From a virus: 64,000 bases of DNA. Positions 1 to 7,797 of this stretch are shown one piece after another. The number at the start of each line of letters is the position of its first letter. Position 1 is the first letter of the stretch. The position numbers were made by a program, and so were the translations under genes. The notes beneath the pieces were generated by a model, which was not told where the DNA came from, ran no database searches, and worked only from the letters and a program-made list of their open reading frames with translations. The stretch lies in the IMG/VR virus record IMGVR_UViG_3300024359_000003, positions 102,303-166,302 of that record; one strand, 5' to 3'.

Positions 1-15
1 TTCCTTACATTAAAA

Positions 16-23
16 GATATATA
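16..23 (+). promoter_or_regulatory. Putative late promoter (GATATATA)
   Basis: The octamer GATATATA lies 24 nt upstream of the first start codon. The same octamer recurs at a similar distance before capsid, sheath, tube and other virion genes in this window, so it is the candidate -10 element of the gp55-type late sigma encoded at 26122. Assignment is by motif recurrence only. Confidence 0.55.
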
Positions 24-47
24 CTATTATAAACAAAACAATATAAA

Positions 48-1382
48 ATGAAACTATATACTAACTTCGATAATTTTATCAATGAAGCAAAGGTTATGAA
101 GCAGAAAGATACTGCTAAAATAGCAAAAAAATTAGCAGCTGCTCTTTCAAAAGCAGACGGAAAAGAATTCACAATTTCTAAAAATTCATTAGATTCCGGT
201 GGTTTTGATCTAGATATGGATGGAGACGAATATGCAGGAGGAACTTATTTTATTGGTGATGCTGGTGAAATAGTAAACGCAGCAACACATAATGATGTAT
301 ATGGTCACATGGACGATAGCGAAGCTGAATTAGTTAAAACAATTAAAAAGGGTAAATTTGCAAAATACAGAGCAACTGAATCTTTAGAACTTAATGAAGC
401 TCTAGCTTCTTCCAAGTTAAGAGGATTAATAGACATCAAAAAAGGTGGTAAGGAATTAATTAAAGGTATATACGGTCTTGCTAAAGTAGCACTAGATAAA
501 GTTACCGATGATATGATAATTTCTAATAGCAACCCAGTTGAAGTTTATAAGAAAGCAAAAACATTCGGAAACGTAATTGTATTTTGGATTTCTAGAAATG
601 AAAAAGAAAATGAATATGCTCCTTCTTCCGGAAGATATGTTGAAATGATTCCTGGAAATTGTTTATTAGCTGTTTCTAATGGAAAAAATGAAATGTTTCA
701 GAACGATTCAATATGGAATAGAAACAGCGACACAATAGGTGGTAAGAAAAACACAAGAAGACTTAAGAACATGGGTAAATACCCTGGATCTAAAGATACT
801 GTCGGTGTTAACAAATCACACAACCAATATAGTGGAACGGGATTAGGTAACATTAAAAGAATTGCGGAAATGTCTGACGAATGTTACATTATTAATTTAG
901 ACACATTAAGAGCTTCTTTATCTACCGATGATAAGACATCTGCAAGAGCAGAGGCAAAATCTGGAGCTACTGCACTTACAAACCCTAAGAAAATCAAAGA
1001 GGATAACTTAACAAGGTATAACGATATTCTTGCGAAGAAAGCTGATAACCCAGATAAAATAGACAAGAAAGTTAAAGAAATTATCGAAGATGCACACCAA
1101 TTCTTAATGGCTGGTTTAGCTAAAAAAGAATTAGGAAACTATAACGAATTAACAATAGGAAAAGACCCTAAAGGAAGAGAAATTAGACCTAGAGATTTAA
1201 CCAATTATATTGCAAATATATTGTCAGATTATCAAGGATATGTTTCAGCATACGTTAATATGAAAACTGAAGAAGAAAAATTCGGTTCATCAAGTTCTTG
1301 GTATATGAGAGATGCTAAGCGTAAAGCACTAGAGCTTAAGCAAAGAATGGCTAAATGGGATAATAAAAACATAGTTTGGTAA
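48..1382 (+). CDS. Putative internal head protein with capsid-targeting N-terminus
   Basis: The 444-residue product has no function I recognise. It begins MKLYTNFDNFINEA, which resembles the capsid-targeting peptide of T4 internal proteins (MKTYQEFIAEA) and ends in a T4 prohead-protease-like site (INE/A). A second such site, LNE/A, lies near residue 116, so the first ~115 residues could be removed during head maturation. The remainder is soluble, rich in Lys, Asn and Asp, with no membrane segment. It is the first gene of a three-gene run (next start 2 nt after its stop) behind a late-type promoter, and all three carry the tag. Role inferred: packaged and perhaps ejected with the DNA. Enzymatic activity unknown. 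Confidence 0.6.
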   Translation: MKLYTNFDNFINEAKVMKQKDTAKIAKKLAAALSKADGKEFTISKNSLDSGGFDLDMDGDEYAGGTYFIGDAGEIVNAATHNDVYGHMDDSEAELVKTIKKGKFAKYRATESLELNEALASSKLRGLIDIKKGGKELIKGIYGLAKVALDKVTDDMIISNSNPVEVYKKAKTFGNVIVFWISRNEKENEYAPSSGRYVEMIPGNCLLAVSNGKNEMFQNDSIWNRNSDTIGGKKNTRRLKNMGKYPGSKDTVGVNKSHNQYSGTGLGNIKRIAEMSDECYIINLDTLRASLSTDDKTSARAEAKSGATALTNPKKIKEDNLTRYNDILAKKADNPDKIDKKVKEIIEDAHQFLMAGLAKKELGNYNELTIGKDPKGREIRPRDLTNYIANILSDYQGYVSAYVNMKTEEEKFGSSSSWYMRDAKRKALELKQRMAKWDNKNIVW

Positions 1383-1383
1383 A

Positions 1384-1701
1384 ATGAAAAAAGTAAAATT
1401 ATTTGAACAATACATTAATGAATCAGCTATCGATTTATTAGCAGATGAAATAGAAGATGCAAAAGCATTTGATGCGTTTTCAGATGGACAATCAGTTCAA
1501 GCAAGATCTACTAAAAAAACATGGGACGATGGTGTTCCAGTTTTAAAGTATATTGCTAGAGCTCCAAAAAAATCTGTTAAATTACCTAAGAAATTTAAAG
1601 TAGTAGACGACACTAAATATGGATGGTGGTATTTACAAGTATCAGGAGTATGGTATGGCATCGAACAAGATGATTATGGAACTCCACCATTTGAATATTA
1701 A
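1384..1701 (+). CDS. Small putative internal head protein
   Basis: A 105-residue product beginning MKKVKLFEQYINESA, the same tag as the preceding gene and the gene at 48126. The predicted protease cut would fall after INE near residue 13. The rest has an acidic helical stretch (residues 15-35), then a basic segment and a C-terminal part rich in Trp and Tyr (GWWYLQVSGVWYG). The gene starts 2 nt after the upstream stop and is followed 3 nt later by the next gene, so the three are probably co-transcribed. I do not recognise the family. Confidence 0.6.
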   Translation: MKKVKLFEQYINESAIDLLADEIEDAKAFDAFSDGQSVQARSTKKTWDDGVPVLKYIARAPKKSVKLPKKFKVVDDTKYGWWYLQVSGVWYGIEQDDYGTPPFEY

Positions 1702-1704
1702 GAT

Positions 1705-3576
1705 ATGGAATTAAACGAAAACGAAAACTTATCACTTGGCGATATGGCCGGAATGGGAGAAGTCTCTTTACCATCTGAAACATCAGTTGGATCAGGGGAT
1801 ATTCCAGCCGGAAAAGGAGATGCCGAAGAAGAGTATAAGAAGAAGAGAAATAAAAAGAAACAACGCGAAATGAAAAACATTATATCATTTGAATCTTTCG
1901 GATCACTTGATGAAGGTAAAACAATATCTTCTTCTAAAATATCTATGATGGGTGCAAGAGTTCTTAATAAAATTAGCATCGGTACTATATTTGATACAGA
2001 AGATGGAAACTATGAAATTACGGATTATGGCCGACAGGCAAATGCATTTAAAGAATTTGAAGCAGAACATAATGGTAAAAAAGTAAAGGTAAAATTAACT
2101 GCAATGTATGGTGTTAAGTTAGAAGTAACTGACGATGTACGCAGCGCTAGATTTAATAAAGAAGTAAAGCTAAATTCTATTATTTTAGAATCGGTTAATG
2201 AAGGTAAGTTTGACGGTATTGCAGATTTAGTAAAATCTTTACATTTTGAAATGGATCCTAAAACTGCCGAAGAAAAGAAGATTGAAATAGGTTACAGACA
2301 AGGAGAAGTAACAAAGCGTAAACAAATTGAAGGTGGTAATTATTCACTAAGAAGATTCAGAAAAGAAATTAAATATTGGGACGGTAATAAAAGAGATCAA
2401 GAATGGGCAGAAGGCGTATTTGCTGGTCCAGACCATTATAATACTGTAAAGTCAACATTAGGAGCTGGTCCTCATAAGAAAGCTGTTAAGAAAGTAAGAT
2501 GGACTCAAAGGAAATATGACCAATGGTTAGAAGACGTTGCATCAAACGACGGTTGGAAGAATGCCTATGATATGGCACAAAACGCCCAATTCGAACCAGG
2601 TCTTATTGATTGGGTTGAGAAAAACTTTAGAGGTGATGATCCAATGCAAAGAATCCAATGGGATATTGAAGCATTTGCAGAATCAACATCCACTAAACTG
2701 ACTCATTTAAAATCTATTAATGAAGATGTTATTTTAGATAAAGAAACAGATGATGAAATATTCGATTCAGAAACATACTATACAATAAGTAAGGTTTTAG
2801 CTATTGCTAGAAAATCTAAAGAATGTAAAGAAGCATACAAAAGAGAATCTAACTTCGGTAATGGTTTACAAATGGCTGAACGTTTAAAAAAGGAATTTCC
2901 AAAAATTCAATTCAAATGTAGAGTTTATAGATCAGAATGGAATTATGGAGGTAACTTATGTTTGAGCATTGAGCTTCGAGGAAAATCATGGAAACATGAA
3001 GTATTTAAGTTTCAGTCTAACAACTCAACGCGTAAACCTAATTATTCATTTGCAAAATTATTCAATGGAACCAAAAAAGTATCAACTGGAAAGGTAGAAG
3101 ATGATTGGGGTATGGGAACTGTACATGGTTCTTATCAATCTATTTCTAGCTTTGATAAATTTATGGATGATGTAGTTGGAGTTTTCAAAGATTACAAAAG
3201 AGTAAACGGAGTAGAATTTGACATGAAAACTATCCTAGCAGGTTTTAAAGCTAATGATAAAATATTAGCCGAATGGACTAGATTAAAGCCAAGAATCGAA
3301 AAGCAATATGACATCGCAAAGGCAAGCGGAAGAAAAGCACATAGAAGAATAGAATTAAGAATGCCTTATATTAGAACGGCTGAAAAGAAAGTTTATTATA
3401 AGACTGACGAGCCAAGAGAATTAAGACATCCTGATGAATATGGAGAAAGCGCTTATAATATTATAGATGGAAGAGATTACGCTAAGTACGAAGCTGCTCA
3501 AGCTAAGGTTTCAGATATGATTGAAAAGTTTTGTAAGAAACATAACTTTGAATTTGTATGGGCTGCTAGCTGGTAA
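1705..3576 (+). CDS. Large putative internal head protein with capsid-like peptide and internal targeting tag
   Basis: A 623-residue product. Residues 1-55 contain GMGEVSLPSETSVGSGD, closely similar to GMGNVSLPSATADGSGD in the N-arm of the major capsid protein (31874), then an acidic-to-Lys/Arg-rich linker. At residue 56 an in-frame ATG (1870) opens MKNIISFESFGSLDEG, another capsid-targeting-like sequence, so a second product may start there. Further protease-like sites (SVNE/G, SINE/D) divide the rest. No catalytic motif is recognised. Start chosen because 1705 lies 3 nt after the preceding stop; initiation at 1870 is a real alternative. A hairpin terminator follows the gene. Confidence 0.6.
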   Translation: MELNENENLSLGDMAGMGEVSLPSETSVGSGDIPAGKGDAEEEYKKKRNKKKQREMKNIISFESFGSLDEGKTISSSKISMMGARVLNKISIGTIFDTEDGNYEITDYGRQANAFKEFEAEHNGKKVKVKLTAMYGVKLEVTDDVRSARFNKEVKLNSIILESVNEGKFDGIADLVKSLHFEMDPKTAEEKKIEIGYRQGEVTKRKQIEGGNYSLRRFRKEIKYWDGNKRDQEWAEGVFAGPDHYNTVKSTLGAGPHKKAVKKVRWTQRKYDQWLEDVASNDGWKNAYDMAQNAQFEPGLIDWVEKNFRGDDPMQRIQWDIEAFAESTSTKLTHLKSINEDVILDKETDDEIFDSETYYTISKVLAIARKSKECKEAYKRESNFGNGLQMAERLKKEFPKIQFKCRVYRSEWNYGGNLCLSIELRGKSWKHEVFKFQSNNSTRKPNYSFAKLFNGTKKVSTGKVEDDWGMGTVHGSYQSISSFDKFMDDVVGVFKDYKRVNGVEFDMKTILAGFKANDKILAEWTRLKPRIEKQYDIAKASGRKAHRRIELRMPYIRTAEKKVYYKTDEPRELRHPDEYGESAYNIIDGRDYAKYEAAQAKVSDMIEKFCKKHNFEFVWAASW

Positions 3577-3602
3577 TCTTTAAAATATTTAAACAATTTA
3601 AG

Positions 3603-3633
3603 AATGCTCTGTATAACTACAGAGCATTTTTTA
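3603..3633 (+). terminator. Intrinsic terminator after internal-protein operon
   Basis: A perfect 10-bp stem (AATGCTCTGT / ACAGAGCATT, loop ATAACT) runs into a T tract. It ends the first operon. Confidence 0.85.
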
Positions 3634-3643
3634 TTAATAGAGT

Positions 3644-4036
3644 ATGGACAAGATGAGATTCGCATTAATTGCGCACGATAACAAAAAAGCAGACATGGTA
3701 GCATTTGTATCTAAGAGATTAGATTTCTTTAACAGTGATGCAGTAGACATAGTTACCACAGGAACTACGGGGAAAAAGGTAGAGCATGCTGGAATTGATA
3801 GAGTTTCTACTGTTCAAAGTGGTCCTCTAGGTGGAGATGCTGAAATAGCGGCAATGGTAGTTAGAGGAGAAATCACAGGCGTAATATTCATGAGAGACCC
3901 TCTAGATAAACATCCACATGATGTAGATATATCAATGCTAATGAGACTTTGCGATGTCCATGACATCCCCTTGGCTACCAACTACAGCACTGCAAGTATT
4001 CTTATCAAGTGGTATAGATCTAAATATAAAATATAA
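3644..4036 (+). CDS. mgsA: Methylglyoxal synthase
   Basis: A 130-residue protein matching bacterial methylglyoxal synthase, which converts dihydroxyacetone phosphate to methylglyoxal and inorganic phosphate. Visible family motifs in order: ALIAHDNKK near the N-terminus, TGTTGKK (phosphate binding), SGPLGGDAEI containing the catalytic Asp, FMRDPLDKHPHDVD with the active-site His/Asp region, and IPLATNYSTA. All key positions of the E. coli enzyme appear present, so it should be active. It is slightly shorter than the 152-residue E. coli protein at the C-terminus. An ATG three codons downstream is an alternative start. It lies alone between a terminator and a small-gene/sugar operon. Finding this enzyme in a phage is unusual. 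Confidence 0.9.
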   Translation: MDKMRFALIAHDNKKADMVAFVSKRLDFFNSDAVDIVTTGTTGKKVEHAGIDRVSTVQSGPLGGDAEIAAMVVRGEITGVIFMRDPLDKHPHDVDISMLMRLCDVHDIPLATNYSTASILIKWYRSKYKI

Positions 4037-4045
4037 ACAATTTAG

Positions 4046-4062
4046 TTTTTTTAAGTATAATA
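4046..4062 (+). promoter_or_regulatory. Putative promoter element AGTATAATA
   Basis: A T-rich run followed by AAGTATAATAC, directly before the gene at 4067. The AGTATAAT core recurs before several non-late genes and matches the end of the 45-bp early-type cassette. Confidence 0.4.
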
Positions 4063-4066
4063 CAAT

Positions 4067-4312
4067 ATGGATAACATTATCTTCAGACCCGAAAACTTTA
4101 ACACATGGTCAATTCAAGCGATAGAGAAAATCGAAACTGTGATTGATTCATGTTCTAGTCTTTCCCATCTAGATGGAGCTAGAAAATTAGTTGATAACTT
4201 TACTATCATCACTGCACTTGAAGAAGATGATGAAAAATCTATTGAAATAATTATTCACCAGTTGTGGCTCAGAATTAAGTTACAAGAAAATAAAATAAAT
4301 GGATCAAAATAA
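4067..4312 (+). CDS. Hypothetical protein (81 aa)
   Basis: An acidic, predicted helical protein with no membrane segment or motif I recognise. It overlaps the next gene by 14 nt, indicating translational coupling with the cytidylyltransferase-like protein, and has its own AGTATAATA element just upstream. Confidence 0.6.
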   Translation: MDNIIFRPENFNTWSIQAIEKIETVIDSCSSLSHLDGARKLVDNFTIITALEEDDEKSIEIIIHQLWLRIKLQENKINGSK

Positions 4313-4793
4313 AGGTAAAATAGGATTTACAGCAGGGAACTTCGATCTTCTTCACCCTGGATATATTTACACATTCGAAACAGCAAAAGAACACTGTGAT
4401 TACTTTATGGTATTTCTGCAAAGAGATCCTTCGGAAACTAGATTTACTAAATACAAGCCAGTAATTCCATTATACGAAAGATATAAAACTTTAATGGCTA
4501 TTAAATACGTAGACGAAGTAGTTACATATCAAACAGAAGAAGATCTTATTAACTTAATGGAATTTTATAAACCAGATGTTAGAATTTTAGGAGATGATTA
4601 CATTGGTAAAAGATTCACAGGAGATCACATGCCAATTGAGGTTATTTATACAACTAGATCACATAATTGGTCTACGACAAGAATTAAAGATTTAATAACT
4701 AAGCAAACCATCTTACAGAATCCTTCTATTATAGAAGAAAACGTAAAGTCATTAACAGCTGATGAAGCGGCTAAAATAATTAATAACAAATGA
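4299..4793 (+). CDS. Cytidylyltransferase-like nucleotidyltransferase
   Basis: A 164-residue protein of the TagD/HldE-C-like nucleotidyltransferase fold. It has the N-terminal FTAGNFDLLHPGYI motif, with HPGY in place of the usual HxGH, a central GDDYIGKR segment, and a C-terminal WSTTRIKDLI that corresponds to the nucleotide-binding STTxI motif. Such enzymes make CDP- or ADP-linked glycerol, sugars or cofactors. The His-to-Tyr change at the second catalytic His is unusual and may alter activity. It overlaps the rmlB-like gene by 4 nt, so a role in sugar-nucleotide metabolism is likely; the substrate cannot be told from sequence. Confidence 0.75.
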   Translation: MDQNKGKIGFTAGNFDLLHPGYIYTFETAKEHCDYFMVFLQRDPSETRFTKYKPVIPLYERYKTLMAIKYVDEVVTYQTEEDLINLMEFYKPDVRILGDDYIGKRFTGDHMPIEVIYTTRSHNWSTTRIKDLITKQTILQNPSIIEENVKSLTADEAAKIINNK

Positions 4794-5719
4794 GAATAAT
4801 AGTAACTGGTGGATTTGGATTTATAGGATCTGAATTTGTAAACACGATTGGTAGAAAAAACCCAACAGCAGAAATTGTAGTAGTTGATAAAATGACTTAT
4901 GCTGCAAATCCAAATAACATTAAAACTAAAGTAACATTAATTCAGAAAGATATTTGCGAAGTAACAGTAGAAGATCTAGGAGAATATGATTTCCTTGTTC
5001 ACTTCGCAGCTGAGAGTCATGTAGATAATTCTATTAAAGACGGAAGACCTTTCGTTAGAACAAACGTTGAAGGAACGTTCAATCTTTTAGAGTGTGCTAG
5101 ACAAAACCCTAATCTTAGAAAATTTATTCATATTTCTACAGATGAAGTTTACGGCGACATGGACGACATTAGTAAGGACGTAGTAGCGGATGAAGAATTT
5201 CCGCTAGTAGCTTCTTCTTATTATTCGGCGACTAAAGCATCATCAGACATGCTAGTCCTTTCAGCTAACAGAACATTTGATCTTCCATATATTATTACCA
5301 GAACATGTAACAATTATGGTGCTCATCAACATAAAGAAAAATTTATCCCAACTATCATGCGCTCTATTAAAGAAGGAAAGAAAATTCCTGTTTATGGAGA
5401 TGGAAAGCAAGTTAGAGAATGGATGGACGTAACAGACAACACTTTAGTTATTTATAACTTAATGATGTCAGACCGAATTAACGAAGTATTTAATATTGGT
5501 TCAGAGGAAAGATACACTAATTTAGAAGTTATTGAAATGATAGGAAACATCATGGGCAAAACTCCTGAATTTGAATTTGTAGCAGACCGTCTAGGACATG
5601 ATAGAAGATACGCACTTAATAGCTCAAAGGTAAATGCTATTTTAGGAGAAATGATCCCTTTATCCTTTGAAGAATTTTTAAAAGAAGAAACATTTAAACT
5701 ACTAGAAACTCAATTATGA
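4790..5719 (+). CDS. rmlB: dTDP-glucose 4,6-dehydratase-like SDR enzyme
   Basis: A 309-residue extended short-chain dehydrogenase with a Rossmann NAD site (VTGGFGFIGS), HFAAESHVDNSI, the STDEVYGD strand with catalytic Asp-Glu, and YSATKASSD with the YxxxK dyad. Also present are TRTCNNYGAHQHKEK and a C-terminal DRLGHDRRYALN, all characteristic of RmlB, which makes dTDP-4-keto-6-deoxyglucose. It is slightly shorter than the bacterial enzyme (~350 aa). It overlaps both neighbours (4 nt each). An RmlC homologue lies at 53118, but no RmlA or RmlD is seen in this window, so the pathway may draw on host dTDP-glucose. Confidence 0.9.
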   Translation: MRIIVTGGFGFIGSEFVNTIGRKNPTAEIVVVDKMTYAANPNNIKTKVTLIQKDICEVTVEDLGEYDFLVHFAAESHVDNSIKDGRPFVRTNVEGTFNLLECARQNPNLRKFIHISTDEVYGDMDDISKDVVADEEFPLVASSYYSATKASSDMLVLSANRTFDLPYIITRTCNNYGAHQHKEKFIPTIMRSIKEGKKIPVYGDGKQVREWMDVTDNTLVIYNLMMSDRINEVFNIGSEERYTNLEVIEMIGNIMGKTPEFEFVADRLGHDRRYALNSSKVNAILGEMIPLSFEEFLKEETFKLLETQL

Positions 5720-5931
5720 ATAAGAAATTAATCGAAATGCTAAGAGCTAGTGCCTTAGCTGAAAAATCAAAAGCACTTTTATCTTTAGATCTTTTAGGAA
5801 ATAAAGGATCTGGTATTGGAGATCACTCAACTGGTGATTTCTATAAAAATGCAGAAGAAGCTTTATCAATGTTAGTTGACGCTGATGATAAGTTAGAAGC
5901 ACTTGACAAGTATTTTCCAGAAGATTTGTAA
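5716..5931 (+). CDS. Hypothetical protein (71 aa)
   Basis: A small acidic, largely helical protein, overlapping the rmlB stop by 4 nt and followed by an intrinsic terminator, so it is the last gene of this operon. No recognisable motif. Confidence 0.6.
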   Translation: MNKKLIEMLRASALAEKSKALLSLDLLGNKGSGIGDHSTGDFYKNAEEALSMLVDADDKLEALDKYFPEDL

Positions 5932-5960
5932 AACATTGCACTTTTTTTGAAAAAAAGCAG

Positions 5961-5989
5961 CCCGAGATTTTTTTATCTCGGGTTTTTTT
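5961..5989 (+). terminator. Intrinsic terminator overlapping a promoter cassette
   Basis: An 8-bp stem CCCGAGAT / ATCTCGGG followed by seven T. The 3' arm (ATCTCGG) coincides with the ATCTCAG part of the repeated promoter cassette that follows, so terminator and promoter share sequence here. Confidence 0.85.
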
Positions 5990-6010
5990 GTTATATTAGT
6001 ATAGTAATTA
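5968..6010 (+). promoter_or_regulatory. Early-type promoter cassette, copy 1
   Basis: T7-ATCTCGG, then TTTTTTTGTTATATTAG and TATAGTAATTA, the first of six copies of a conserved block. TATATTAG is one mismatch from the Bacteroidota -7 consensus TAnnTTTG. It precedes the gene at 6027. Confidence 0.6.
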
Positions 6011-6026
6011 ATAAACAAAGCAATAA

Positions 6027-6968
6027 ATGAAAAGATATTCGAAAGGAATTAAAACCAACGACCACACATTAACAGATGTATTTTCAGCCTATGAATGTAA
6101 TAGAGAAACTCAATTCGTAGAAGCCTTTTTTGGCAAAGAAGAAATGAACACTGTAATCGAAGCATGTGGTTTATCCAGCATTGAAGATATAGACAGAAAA
6201 TTAGAAACACCTATCACAATTGGAATGGCAACCAAAAGAGCTGATCTTACGTTTGAAGACGAAGGACAGATGTATTATTTTGAAGTGATGAGTCAATCTC
6301 AAAAGGGTAAATGGGACAATGATCACCATGAACAGTTCTATCTTAAATCCAATAGACTTAAACAGGATTACGAACAAGTATATTCATTTGCAATTGCGTT
6401 TAAAGAATTCGATGCACCCTATCTTAATGAATTTTCTAAGATGGAAGATTCTTATGCTATACATCTAAGGTTCAATGATCAAGGTTATTTTGCAGATGTA
6501 TATGGAATAGAAGAAAAGAAGGAAAAGGTTTCAGTTAAACTCGCTTCGCTTGAAGAGCTTGGTTTAAAATGGATGAAAGTCGCTTCATCTGAAATGGGAT
6601 TCAAAAATAGAAAAGAATTACCACACCGCAGTAGATACCTTTATATTGGAAAGGCTTATACTGGTTCTAGATTGGGTATAGAATGGGTTATTAATCAAAA
6701 GAACCATGACCTTGGAATTAAAATATCAGGATATTTAGTTAAAGATCATGGACTTACTAGAATCATAGATGAAACAGGAAAGATAATTGATAGTATAAAA
6801 TCTAAAGTTCCAGGTTTTGAATTCGTAAAAGAAAGCACAGGTGCAAATGATAAAACAATTTCATTTAAATTTGATAACACTGATTTCTCAGAAGAAAATG
6901 TAAAGCTGCTAAAGGATATCACAGTTGCTTTCGCCGAAGAATTAGGAATAGAAAACTTACTAAAATAA
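6027..6968 (+). CDS. PD-(D/E)XK nuclease-like protein with DUF4268-like C-terminus
   Basis: A 313-residue cytosolic protein. Residues ~65-125 read RADLTFEDEG, YYFEVMSQSQKGKWD, then a helix with DNDHHEQFYLKSNRL, the D...ExM/K...Q arrangement of PD-(D/E)XK-fold nucleases; the usual Lys after Glu is replaced, so catalysis is uncertain. The C-terminal part (GSRLGIEWVINQKNHDLG onward) resembles the DUF4268 beta-sheet domain seen downstream of such folds. It follows a strong promoter cassette, suggesting early expression. Possible roles are host DNA degradation or DNA repair; both are inference. Confidence 0.5.
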   Translation: MKRYSKGIKTNDHTLTDVFSAYECNRETQFVEAFFGKEEMNTVIEACGLSSIEDIDRKLETPITIGMATKRADLTFEDEGQMYYFEVMSQSQKGKWDNDHHEQFYLKSNRLKQDYEQVYSFAIAFKEFDAPYLNEFSKMEDSYAIHLRFNDQGYFADVYGIEEKKEKVSVKLASLEELGLKWMKVASSEMGFKNRKELPHRSRYLYIGKAYTGSRLGIEWVINQKNHDLGIKISGYLVKDHGLTRIIDETGKIIDSIKSKVPGFEFVKESTGANDKTISFKFDNTDFSEENVKLLKDITVAFAEELGIENLLK

Positions 6969-6975
6969 AACAAAG

Positions 6976-7152
6976 ATGAGCAAAGAAGACGTAAAGGTAT
7001 TGGTTAATCTACTAACCAATGCAGCAGATGAAATTAAGTATGCAAACATGGACCACGAAACACAATTCGCGTATAACGAAGGAATTGAAGATCTAATAAT
7101 TCTAGTAGAATCAAAATTAGAAAAATTAGCCGTAAACAAAACGCATATATAG
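6976..7152 (+). CDS. Hypothetical small protein (58 aa)
   Basis: An ATG-initiated 58-codon frame beginning MSKEDVKVLVNLL and ending KLAVNKTHI. It starts 7 nt after the upstream stop with an AAAACAAAG leader typical of this genome. It is predicted to be a single acidic helical hairpin. No family recognised. Confidence 0.55.
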   Translation: MSKEDVKVLVNLLTNAADEIKYANMDHETQFAYNEGIEDLIILVESKLEKLAVNKTHI

Positions 7153-7167
7153 AGTATAATAATTAAA
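7144..7167 (+). promoter_or_regulatory. Putative promoter, CATATATAGAGTATAATAATT
   Basis: Overlaps the end of the preceding small gene. It combines ATATATA with GAGTATAATAATTAAAC, a near match to the downstream half of the early cassette, 10-30 nt before the gene at 7177. Confidence 0.45.
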
Positions 7168-7176
7168 CACATTCTT

Positions 7177-7443
7177 ATGAAAAGTATCTTAGAAGAAGCA
7201 AACGAAATTGTAAACAACAGGAGTGAAGAAGCGGATCGTAATTACGGTCCTTTTTCAGAAGGCATGGACAGAGCTGCCCTAATATTTAAAGGTATGACAG
7301 GCCATGATGTAAGTGGCGCTGATATGTTTAAAGCATTAGTTGCTCTTAAGTTTTCAAGAGAAAGTTACAATCATAAAAGAGATAATCTCTTAGATGCAGT
7401 AGCATACATTCAAGGTTTAGATAATTACGAAAACGGAAAATAA
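7177..7443 (+). CDS. DUF6378-like small phage protein
   Basis: An 88-residue helical protein with RNYGPFSEGMDRAA, FKALVALKFSRESY and DNLLDAVAYIQGLDNY. This pattern (YG-P-N/F..A, then LK.aR...H..D...D..aY) resembles the DUF6378 family common in phages, which is related to all-alpha NTP pyrophosphohydrolases but lacks an obvious catalytic set here. It sits just upstream of a hypothetical gene and the glycosyltransferase. Confidence 0.5.
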   Translation: MKSILEEANEIVNNRSEEADRNYGPFSEGMDRAALIFKGMTGHDVSGADMFKALVALKFSRESYNHKRDNLLDAVAYIQGLDNYENGK

Positions 7444-7797
7444 ATGAAAGTACAGGTAAGAAGAACCGAGTATCGATATATTGCCGAAGCAACTCCTATC
7501 GTAACATTAGACACTGAAAAATTCCCTAATTATAAAGGAGCAACCGAAGAAGAATTCGTTCAATACTTAGCAGAAAACTATTGGGAGCTGGAAGGAATGG
7601 ACGAATTAGTAGGAACTGATATCGGGGTAAATGACGAAGAAACACATAACGCATTAGGAGATTTAGTCTATTCCGAAATGGACGTATATTCTGATTCATC
7701 TGAAAAAGGATATGAAGGAGAAATACAAATAGGAGAAGAAGACCAATCATACAGAAAACATGGAGGATTTAACATAAAACACGGATCACAAATATGA
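7444..7797 (+). CDS. Hypothetical acidic protein (117 aa)
   Basis: Starts immediately after the previous stop and overlaps the glycosyltransferase start by 4 nt. Very acidic (many Glu/Asp from residue 35 to 100). No domain recognised; translational coupling suggests a role linked to the glycosyltransferase operon. Confidence 0.6.
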   Translation: MKVQVRRTEYRYIAEATPIVTLDTEKFPNYKGATEEEFVQYLAENYWELEGMDELVGTDIGVNDEETHNALGDLVYSEMDVYSDSSEKGYEGEIQIGEEDQSYRKHGGFNIKHGSQI

